From Flammeovirga yaeyamensis (GTDB taxonomy: Bacteria; Bacteroidota; Bacteroidia; Cytophagales; Flammeovirgaceae), in contig NZ_CP076133.1 in the NCBI RefSeq assembly GCF_018736045.1, positions 2,140,001-2,204,000 of the forward strand: DNA of 64,000 nucleotides. Reading direction: 5' to 3'. A program made the position numbers and the translations under genes. The notes under the pieces were generated by a model. The model did not search any database. It worked only from the letters and a program-made list of their open reading frames with translations, and was not told where the DNA came from. Positions 56,902 to 64,000 of this stretch are shown here, piece after piece; the stretch's first letter is position 1; every line of letters starts with the position of its first letter.

Positions 56902-57022
56902 TTTATTTTATTGATGAAAGTATAAATTTGCTTGCAAAAGGGTACATGATAGTATAAAAGTACTACATCTTACATAAAATTTCAACTCTACATAAAATCG
57001 TTGTTTTCAATTATGATGTTTA

Positions 57023-60000
57023 TCATTCTGCATAACAACTAATAATAGTATCCATTTTTGCCACAATATTATTGATTTCAGTATCTAAATCTTGCCAACA
57101 ATTTGTCACCCATAAATGATAAACTTCTATGTTGTGACTTGCCATAATATTCTTTCTATGAATATCGTATCTATACGATTCCTTAGAGAGATGTTCCTCT
57201 TTTCCATCGCATTCAATAGCTAAAACCACTTTATTGTTTTCGTCAACTATAGCAATATCTAAATACAAACCTCCTAACTTATAAGATGGAACTAAGGTGA
57301 ATGGAGAAGGGATTTTTTTAGATAAGAATTCAATTATCTGACTTTCAAAGCTTGCAGAAGTAGACTTTTTCAAGGAAGTAGTACTTGATTCTGCGGCATA
57401 TTCCGCTAGCGTATTTAAGATATGTATTCTCTCCTCTTCGTTTTGATTTGAACAAGCTCTTGCATAGGCTAAATAGGCATACAAAATGGCCTTACCGTTA
57501 TTTCCTTGATTGCTTAACTCTGAGGCATATTTTGAATAAACTTCAGTTGGGAATGAAGTAAAAACGTGCAATTCCTTTTTAGCTCTTGTCACAATTACAT
57601 TGAGCAATTTATATCCTTTCTCCTGATTGTTTAATTGGCCAAAATTTTGTCGGAAACTCCCTTGATCGTTCTTTCCAAAAGTAGTAGATAACAATATCAC
57701 GTCTCTTTCATCACCTTGAATATTTTCTAAGTTTTTGATGAAAAATCCGTTCTTTATTAACTCCTGCATCAATTTATTAAAACTACTTGACGCTTCTATT
57801 TCTGCATAAATATGGTCCCAAATAAGGTTTCTTTGATCCATATTAAAAGTAGCGATTCCTAAAGTAGGTAGTTGATCTACATCTAGAGTTTTGATAAAAT
57901 TAATGATTTCTTCTGCCTCCTTAGCGTTAGATCGATCTGCATACAAACCATCTACTTGATGCAACTTAATAGGTTGATAATCTTTTACATTGGGCATAGG
58001 AATTAATCGAGAACCATAAAAGGCCGCATTAGAAAAATCGATTAAATGTGGATGCTGTGAACGATAATGGAAATCGAGATAAGAGAATTTAAACGTACTA
58101 TCTTTAGCGAAAGTCAATAAAGAATCGCTTTCGGCTAAAGCTACATCTGCTTCTTCTAATTCTTCATCTAAATCCAAATCACCTCCTTTATCAAAATAAG
58201 AAGAAGGTGGCATTTGATGAACATCTCCAGATATGATTTGATGATTTCCTCTCAACATTGCTGCAAAAGCATCTTCTAATCTCACTTGAGAAGCTTCATC
58301 AAAAATCACTAAATCATATAAACCTGTTTCCATAGGTAAGATGGAACTACAGACCACAGGGTTGACCATTGTAACAGGGAAAAACGTAGAGAATAAATCA
58401 AACTCTTGATGAATAATTTTTCTTAAGGATGTCTTAGAACCATACGTTTTATTCTTTCTGTAATTAAATAACAGCTTTAAACTTTGCTTGTTTTTGGATT
58501 TCAGCAACTGCTCCACTTCCTTGGATTGCTGGTTCACAATAAAACCTGCCTGGTGCTTTTGTATATCTAAAGTGAGTGCATCTAACTGTTCTAACAAATA
58601 ATTATCCGTAATGTATTTCCCTACATTCTTTGCTTCATAATGCATTAGTAGGGCATTGAAGTACCAATATTTAAAGGTAATTGACCATTCGTTTACTTCT
58701 GCATCTGTTAAGAAATCGATGAGTTTATTGGCATATCCTTCTTCAATCGATCCTTTAAAATATTTCCAATCATGTATATCTCTATACTTGACCATATTTG
58801 AAGACAATTGCTCTAATTCTTTCTTCGTTTCATTAATAAATGAATTTAGCTCATGGCTTATCTGTAGGTTTAAGGTTTTACTTTGATAAAGCAACCCCAA
58901 GTCCTGATGTAATTTTTCTGTCAGACTTACTATTTGATGTGCAGACTGTGACATACGTTTAAGCTTGCCACTAAAAACTTTTCTTAACCAAAAGAACCAA
59001 TTTTCTTGTAACCCCTTTTCATAAAAATCATCACCAAAACTTTGGATAGATTCTTCCAGTTTCAATTCAATTTCTGATGACTTTTGCTCAACATCCTTCA
59101 AGAAATCAGATACTTTTAATCGAGACTCTTGCGTAAATGGTTCTTGGAAAAAATGTTCAGAGAATGCATCAAGATCTAGTTTTAGATGTTGAATTTTCTT
59201 ATATGTTCTTTCTCCATTTTCTATCAACTGAGTTAATTGTTGATATTCCTCCTCTGTAAAGTATAAGGAAGTAATCACTCCCATCTCCGATATTACCTGT
59301 TGATGTGCTTCTTCTTGATTGGAGATCATTTCAGAAATTGAATCTCTCCAAGTATAATCACCCAAAACATGGCTTGCCGAGTTCTTATATTTCTCTTGTG
59401 CTTCTACTTTGTTGTTCTCGTATTTACTTCTTAATGCTCTGTACTTACTCACATTAATTTCCGATTTTGGCAAAGTACTTTTCCCATCAACAATTTCTCT
59501 TACTGTATCGACAATTTGTTTTCGGTCTTTATTTACATCGTCTATTACAGCACAAAGATGGTCTAATCCTAGTTTTCCCAGGTTTTGCTTTAATACTTCA
59601 AGGGCTGTTTTCTTTTCACAAACGACTAAACACCTTGCATTATTTTCTAAAGCATTCGTGATAATGGCAGTTAGGGATTGACTTTTCCCAGTACCAGGAG
59701 GGCCTTGAATGATTAATTTCCTTTCATCATTTAATAAGTGAAGTAACCTTTCCTGACTTGGATCGACGGCTACAGAAGAAGTTGTATATTCCTGATAAGC
59801 AACATCTTCTACCGTTTCTGTAAAGTCTTCATTATTGTCATGAATATACTGAAGATCTGCTATTATACTCTCTCTCTGTGCTTTATATAAGCCAAAAACT
59901 CCACTCCAAGCCACCCAAGCTTGTCTTTGCGTTTTTTGGTCTAAGGCTTTTTTATCTGTTGATTTTTCTAATTCACCTATCTCATTTAAACTAGGACTGT

Positions 60001-60640
60001 TCAATTGTTGAAGAATTCCATTGACTACCTCTAAAATTTCTTCGTTATCAATAATACCGTCTTCCAACATTTCCTCAGATATTGCCTGAAGCTGAACGCC
60101 ATCAAAAACGGACTCAATGTATGATCTTAATTGAGCGTTGATAAGTATTGGATAATCATCTCCTTTTAATATGCGCCAATTTGATGTACCTCTAGCTTCT
60201 TTGTCTAATTCTAAATGCCAAATAAAAAGTGGTGCATAGGCTAATTGCTTAGTATTGTTAGGGTTACGAAACACTAGCATTGGGTAACCGAATCCAAAGC
60301 TATTGACTCCGTGGTTCTGTATATCGTTATTGATATCGATATGTATATTTTTTAGCTTTTTAAATAAAGTGGAACATTGCTGTGCTACTTCATCATCATA
60401 GAGATCAATCTCCTGAAATGAAGAACCAAAATTAAAGCTAAATTTCTGTGAGGAGGTTAATTGTTGAAGAAACTGATTAGATAATCCTTCTTCTAATACA
60501 TCTAATTGTTTAACATCTAGGCGATTTCTAGATCTTCCAACGGTTGCATTTAAATGAATCGATCTAAGGTTTCCTACTTTTAATTTATTTTCAAGGGTCT
60601 TTATTAGTGACTTACTATATTTTGTTGGCTCAGAATTCAT
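57023..60640 (-). CDS. SF1 helicase with DUF4011-like N-terminus and Vsr-like nuclease domain
   Basis: This is a 1205-residue cytoplasmic protein. The N-terminal 280 residues (FGFGYPMLVFRN, then APLFIWHLEL and LINAQLRSYI) look like DUF4011. The helicase core starts with Walker A GPPGTGKS (about 314-321), has Walker B IFDEASQ (about 780) and ends with the motif VI-type VIVTRAKKELHVFTSF (about 1015-1030). A long coiled-coil insertion lies between about 410 and 720. The last 100 residues form a restriction-endonuclease-like domain of the Vsr/MTES type (LDIAIVDENNKVVLAIECDG, about 1145-1165, with the D...ExD pattern). This domain order is that of the anti-phage protein Hhe. It is probably expressed with TerD and TerB downstream. 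Confidence 0.85.
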   Translation of the reverse strand: MNSEPTKYSKSLIKTLENKLKVGNLRSIHLNATVGRSRNRLDVKQLDVLEEGLSNQFLQQLTSSQKFSFNFGSSFQEIDLYDDEVAQQCSTLFKKLKNIHIDINNDIQNHGVNSFGFGYPMLVFRNPNNTKQLAYAPLFIWHLELDKEARGTSNWRILKGDDYPILINAQLRSYIESVFDGVQLQAISEEMLEDGIIDNEEILEVVNGILQQLNSPSLNEIGELEKSTDKKALDQKTQRQAWVAWSGVFGLYKAQRESIIADLQYIHDNNEDFTETVEDVAYQEYTTSSVAVDPSQERLLHLLNDERKLIIQGPPGTGKSQSLTAIITNALENNARCLVVCEKKTALEVLKQNLGKLGLDHLCAVIDDVNKDRKQIVDTVREIVDGKSTLPKSEINVSKYRALRSKYENNKVEAQEKYKNSASHVLGDYTWRDSISEMISNQEEAHQQVISEMGVITSLYFTEEEYQQLTQLIENGERTYKKIQHLKLDLDAFSEHFFQEPFTQESRLKVSDFLKDVEQKSSEIELKLEESIQSFGDDFYEKGLQENWFFWLRKVFSGKLKRMSQSAHQIVSLTEKLHQDLGLLYQSKTLNLQISHELNSFINETKKELEQLSSNMVKYRDIHDWKYFKGSIEEGYANKLIDFLTDAEVNEWSITFKYWYFNALLMHYEAKNVGKYITDNYLLEQLDALTLDIQKHQAGFIVNQQSKEVEQLLKSKNKQSLKLLFNYRKNKTYGSKTSLRKIIHQEFDLFSTFFPVTMVNPVVCSSILPMETGLYDLVIFDEASQVRLEDAFAAMLRGNHQIISGDVHQMPPSSYFDKGGDLDLDEELEEADVALAESDSLLTFAKDSTFKFSYLDFHYRSQHPHLIDFSNAAFYGSRLIPMPNVKDYQPIKLHQVDGLYADRSNAKEAEEIINFIKTLDVDQLPTLGIATFNMDQRNLIWDHIYAEIEASSSFNKLMQELIKNGFFIKNLENIQGDERDVILLSTTFGKNDQGSFRQNFGQLNNQEKGYKLLNVIVTRAKKELHVFTSFPTEVYSKYASELSNQGNNGKAILYAYLAYARACSNQNEEERIHILNTLAEYAAESSTTSLKKSTSASFESQIIEFLSKKIPSPFTLVPSYKLGGLYLDIAIVDENNKVVLAIECDGKEEHLSKESYRYDIHRKNIMASHNIEVYHLWVTNCWQDLDTEINNIVAKMDTIISCYAE

Positions 60641-61146
60641 ATCAATATATATCTTAAAAACTATATTTTAGTTTAATTGGTCAAAATTGAAACACATTTT
60701 AAATTATTGAGTATCAAGTTAAACTTGATCAAATGATTTTTCGAAATCGGCAAATTTGCCAAAATCGTTTTTTATAAATTTTCAAATCAAAGGTTTTTCT
60801 CCACGATTTATGTTTATTTCTATGTCTGATTAGTTTATACTTTTTATCAAACAAAAGACATAAAACAAACCACTTAAATATTGATAATCAGATACTTAAA
60901 CCACGATTATCCACCTCTAAGCAAGTATTTAAATCTAGAACATCTCATATAATAAAAAAGTATTTAAGGAAGTTCTGCCCCCTCTATACATAAACTTTTC
61001 TAATTGTATAAGACGATTATTTCTAATCTATTTTAATTTTAGATTTCAACACTTTTCATGGTGATTCAAACAGATTTAAATACTATTTCGATTACACAAT
61101 ACTTTAACTTTACACCCCAACTTATCTTATTTTTTATCAGTTTCTT
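60641..61146. other. 506-base intergenic region
   Basis: This strongly AT-rich gap lies upstream of the helicase-nuclease gene and presumably carries its promoter. I see no ORF with features, no clear hairpin with T-run and no repeat of note. Confidence 0.5.
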
Positions 61147-61650
61147 TTAGTTACTGAACTTTTTTAATATTCTTTTTGCTCGCACTTTTCCAGCTGCCGA
61201 ATAATAAGGTAAAGCATCTTCTAAAATTATGATCAGTTCTTGCGATAATTCAGGGTATTTTTCACAATACTTCGAAAGTAACTCCATACTGTGCACCTTA
61301 ACTGCAATATCAGTTTCAGAGGATGATAAAATATCAAAAAGAAATTCTACCCACTCTCCTTCTTTATCAATTGATAATGGGCAGTGAATCAAACCTCTTA
61401 AAAGCGATCTTTTTATACCTTGAGTTTTTATACCGGGTAACCAAGTAATTAAATCATCCACATATTTCGATAAAATCTGATCATTTTTATCTGAAATAGA
61501 GGTCATCACCCAAGCTAAACGATTACCGTGAGGATTATCAAATTTCTTAATGCTTTCGTACAGGTCATCAATTAGATCATCTGCTATGACAAGCTCGATA
61601 AATTGATCTCTTTCTTCTTTCGAACTGATCTTAATTTCTTCGAAGTTCAT
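61147..61650 (-). CDS. Small helical protein, HEAT-repeat-like
   Basis: This 167-residue cytoplasmic protein is almost entirely helical. Paired helices such as HGNRLAWVMTSISDKNDQIL, KRSLLRGLIHCPLSIDKEGE and VHSMELLSKYCEKYPELSQE read like HEAT or ARM repeats, with the conserved small-residue turns and an R in the second helix. Such proteins bind other proteins. I do not recognise a specific family. It stands about 500 bases upstream of the helicase-nuclease gene on the same strand, too far to assume a shared transcript. Confidence 0.65.
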   Translation of the reverse strand: MNFEEIKISSKEERDQFIELVIADDLIDDLYESIKKFDNPHGNRLAWVMTSISDKNDQILSKYVDDLITWLPGIKTQGIKRSLLRGLIHCPLSIDKEGEWVEFLFDILSSSETDIAVKVHSMELLSKYCEKYPELSQELIIILEDALPYYSAAGKVRAKRILKKFSN

Positions 61651-61710
61651 CTAGTAAATATCTAAAAAAAAATACTGTATTGATGTTTATGTCTGTTAAA
61701 TTTTGGACAA

Positions 61711-61737
61711 AAAGAAAGGTAGCACTTTGGCTACCTT
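61711..61737 (-). terminator. Intrinsic terminator of the small winged-helix gene
   Basis: AAGGTAGC pairs with GCTACCTT around a 6-base loop, and on the minus strand the stem is followed by TTTCTTTTTG. It lies 16 bases after the stop of the 75-residue gene at 61753. Confidence 0.7.
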
Positions 61738-61752
61738 GTATTCTAAGAATCG

Positions 61753-61980
61753 TTAAATATTTAGAATTATTTCTTTTCCCTCGTCGGTTAATCCGACTAA
61801 TATTTTTTGGTCATCAGTTTCTAAATTTACTAGACCGTTTCTTTGTAAACTATTCGCGATACAACTCAGTTCAGTATGGCTTGTTTCGATTTGTAATTCC
61901 TTCAAAACATCTTCAAGCAATACTTTTTTATTCTGAGGTAAAGCTTTCATTATCCTTAATGATTTTGCTTGTATAGACAT
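61753..61980 (-). CDS. Small winged-helix-like protein, 75 aa
   Basis: This 75-residue protein reads as a small winged helix-turn-helix: helix (AKSLRIMKAL), helix (KVLLEDVLKELQIE), recognition-type helix (HTELSCIANSLQRNGLVN) and a beta wing (LETDDQKILVGLTDEGKEII). The final LTDEGKEII is typical of MarR- or PadR-like wings. A purine-rich AAGGAGGTGG stretch lies just upstream of its ATG, an unusually good ribosome binding site for this genome, and a terminator follows directly. It may be a regulator or an adaptor. The opposite-strand ORF in this place has no such support. Confidence 0.65.
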   Translation of the reverse strand: MSIQAKSLRIMKALPQNKKVLLEDVLKELQIETSHTELSCIANSLQRNGLVNLETDDQKILVGLTDEGKEIILNI

Positions 61981-62261
61981 CTTCCACCTCCTTCTTTATT
62001 GTTATATCTATTTATACGTGAGATTTTATGAAATGATGCATTTTTTTTAAGTATTAAGAAAAAAATACATTTCTTATAATTGCTTTAGAAATGAGGAGAT
62101 TACATTTAAAAAGATTCAAAAATTTCCACAATCATAAAAATAACCGCTTTTTGATGGCCATTCCTATTTGTTATCTGTATACAAATCAATAAATTTGTGA
62201 TGCAATTGTACATTCAAAAGTGGTTACAAAAAAGGTTTATCCGATTTTGTGATCGCTTTTT

Positions 62262-63821
62262 TTATTGCTTCATCACTTTTACAACTTTCTGATTCCCTCC
62301 TAAATTCACTTTAATTAAATACAATCCTTTAGGATATTGATGCATATCAACAATTAATTCTTGATAATCGCTTTCGATATGATCCATGTGTGCCCCTTTT
62401 AAATTAAAGACATCCACTTCTATATTTTTAAAAGGATGAGCAAAATTTAATTTAACCGAGTGGAAGGTTGGGTTGGGATAAGTTGATACTTCAAATAAAT
62501 CGTCTTCTAATGAAGTTACCCTAGCCACACTAATATGATTTGCTATGTGAAGCGTGTCTGCCCCAACATCGTTACTGGCAATTAGAGTCACATCAAACTC
62601 ACCATATTCTCTATACTGCACTCTAGGATGTTGTGCCGATGAAGTGGACGGTGCACCACCTTCAAAAAACCAAGACCATTCTCGAGGACTATTTCTAGTT
62701 GAATCTGTAAACGTAATGTATGTGTTGACGTCTAAAGAAGTCGAGTCGGCAACAAAATGAGCATGTGGAACACTTAAAGGAATATGCTTTTCTGACAGTA
62801 ATAACTCCTTTCTACGAATTGAATTATTAAGCACTATACGCATTCTTGTTTTCTGATCCTGAGTAAAAATATTCATACAATCATCTGGAGTATAGTCCAT
62901 GTAATTCTCGATCATATCATTTTGATCATTCACAGGGTCTATACAACTATTTCTTGTCATACACACCTGATTCGGTCCATCTTGATTTGGAGTATCATCA
63001 CAATGATCGTCCACATCGCAATCTCCATCTCCCCAAATATGAATTAGACCTAACCAATGACCAATTTCATGGGTTGTTGTCCGGCCTTTATCATAAGGAG
63101 CATGTACATTTAATGTATCTCCAAAAAACTGATATCCAATCACTACCCCATCAGTTGAAGCCATACCTCCAATAGGAGTTAAACCATCTAATCCATCTAC
63201 ATCAGAAGGAACATTTGGAAACTGTGCATACCCTAAAAGATCTGAATTTACCCCTCCAAAAGTACAAGTCCATATGTTTAGATACTTTGTCGGATCCCAG
63301 ATGGTATGAGGTTTTACAGACATCTGAAACTCATCTGCTGTAAAAAAATCCTCTTCGATCAAAACTCGGTCTACACCAGGCTCTGTTAAAATGTTTTCGT
63401 CTTCATCTCTTAAAGCCATTACAAACTCGATTTTCGTGTCCGCTCCCGCTTGATGATCATTAAAACCAGGCGTATTTTCGGTTCTTCGAAAATCTTCGTT
63501 TAAAATTCTGATTTGAGATAAAATTTGGGCATTTGCAATATTAGCACCCACACCGACATCGGTTCCGTTGTGAATCACATGAACGACCACAGGAATTTGT
63601 ATAACATCTTCTTTTATTCTAGCGTTATTGTATTCACTAGTAAGCAGACGCATTTTAGCTTCAAAAGCTTCATCTCCAGGGTGAGTCACATCATTATAAT
63701 ATGGAGAATTTATACTTTTTGTTAAACAACTATTCCTTTTTGGAGTTATTGTTTGAGAGAAACTATATGTCGTAAATAATAGTAATAGAAAAAATATAGA
63801 TCTTGTCATTTTCGTAATCAT
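62262..63821 (-). CDS. Secreted M43 (pappalysin-type) metalloprotease with PKD and T9SS domains
   Basis: This protein has a signal peptide after an ATG at 63821 or 63809. An ATG at 63899 would add a long charged leader, so the shorter start is preferred. It has a propeptide-like segment, an M43 catalytic domain with the zinc motif HEIGHWLGLIH (about 251-261) and a later Met-turn region (ENYMDYTPDDCMNIFTQDQ). A PKD domain follows (TFTDSTRNSPREWSWFFEGG and VQYREYGEFDVTLIASN), then a T9SS sorting domain with TYPNPTFHS. M43 proteases of Bacteroidota digest extracellular proteins. The gene is alone, minus strand, with AT-rich flanks. Family is certain. Confidence 0.9.
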   Translation of the reverse strand: MITKMTRSIFFLLLLFTTYSFSQTITPKRNSCLTKSINSPYYNDVTHPGDEAFEAKMRLLTSEYNNARIKEDVIQIPVVVHVIHNGTDVGVGANIANAQILSQIRILNEDFRRTENTPGFNDHQAGADTKIEFVMALRDEDENILTEPGVDRVLIEEDFFTADEFQMSVKPHTIWDPTKYLNIWTCTFGGVNSDLLGYAQFPNVPSDVDGLDGLTPIGGMASTDGVVIGYQFFGDTLNVHAPYDKGRTTTHEIGHWLGLIHIWGDGDCDVDDHCDDTPNQDGPNQVCMTRNSCIDPVNDQNDMIENYMDYTPDDCMNIFTQDQKTRMRIVLNNSIRRKELLLSEKHIPLSVPHAHFVADSTSLDVNTYITFTDSTRNSPREWSWFFEGGAPSTSSAQHPRVQYREYGEFDVTLIASNDVGADTLHIANHISVARVTSLEDDLFEVSTYPNPTFHSVKLNFAHPFKNIEVDVFNLKGAHMDHIESDYQELIVDMHQYPKGLYLIKVNLGGNQKVVKVMKQ

Positions 63822-63975
63822 GAATAGGCAACTTACAAGATACGAAAAAAGTTGCTTAGTCTTTTTATATGACAAGGATTGCTCCTTTAAATTATACAAT
63901 TCATCAAAATACTATAACATTAACCACACCCTCAACTTTATTCGTTACAATTTTCGTTTCGACAACTATTGTGAC

Positions 63976-64000
63976 ATGAAAACCTCTGCTTTAAGATTAT
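63976..64000 (+). CDS. Possible start of a plus-strand gene cut by the window edge
   Basis: An ATG at 63976 opens a frame that reads MKTSALRL to the window end. Only eight codons are visible, so this is a weak call that rests on the divergent arrangement with the M43 gene and the absence of any other feature in the last 100 bases. Confidence 0.25.

Noticed and set aside
61680-61976. 98-codon plus ORF opposite the small winged-helix gene
   Set aside because: Covers the terminator stem and the opposite gene, and its protein has no sensible pattern; the minus ORF has a ribosome site, fold and terminator.
1-64000. CRISPR arrays, transposases, integrases, tRNA or rRNA genes
   Set aside because: None seen: no regularly spaced repeats, no inverted-repeat-bounded transposase and no RNA gene signature.

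Overview
The window looks like a chromosome segment of a marine member of the Bacteroidota, probably of the Flammeovirga/Cytophagales type (inferred from protein style; no marker gene is present to prove it). It is AT-rich. It carries SusC/SusD pairs, a hybrid two-component regulator, many S1 sulfatases, and five proteins with type IX secretion (T9SS) C-terminal sorting domains of the YPNP type. I found no rRNA, tRNA, CRISPR array, insertion sequence or phage gene.

Layout. (1) 96-4881, minus strand: a TonB-dependent receptor, an M29/NicX-fold enzyme and an NCS1-type permease, which together look like an uptake and processing unit for a small, probably nitrogenous, compound. (2) 5031-10152: an unknown protein, a membrane-anchored Ig-like protein, exonuclease I (sbcB) and a small ribbon-helix-helix protein. 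(3) 10203-44597: one large polysaccharide utilization locus (PUL). Its left arm, on the minus strand, has two very large secreted GH5-sulfatase fusions, a non-catalytic carbohydrate-binding scaffold, three single-domain sulfatases, an acetyl-xylan-esterase-like hydrolase and a GH3 lipoprotein. Its right arm, on the plus strand, has SusC, SusD, a sulfatase-GH10 fusion, a surface lipoprotein and the hybrid two-component regulator. The set points to a sulfated and possibly acetylated beta-linked glycan, for example a sulfated xylan. Chains would be cut and desulfated at the surface by GH5/GH10-sulfatase fusions, imported by SusCD, and finished by the GH3, esterase and periplasmic sulfatases. The substrate is inferred. 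(4) 44643-46821: apt, a VOC protein, a 37-codon membrane ORF and a secreted protein paralogous to one at the other edge of the PUL. (5) 47128-55469: a transglutaminase-fold protein without its cysteine, then an export operon (ABC permease-ATPase, HlyD-type adaptor, TolC-type channel, surface lipoprotein). The ATPase of this operon has lost nearly every catalytic motif. (6) 55743-60640: a DUF4011-like helicase/Vsr-type nuclease with TerD and TerB proteins, a likely stress or anti-phage module. (7) 61147-64000: a small HEAT-like protein, a small winged-helix protein, a secreted M43 metalloprotease and a possible gene start at the right edge.

The most interesting items are the motif-less ABC transporter, the helicase-nuclease/TerD/TerB cluster, the three polysaccharidase-sulfatase fusions in one PUL, and hairpins without U-tracts that follow the first gene of three separate operons.
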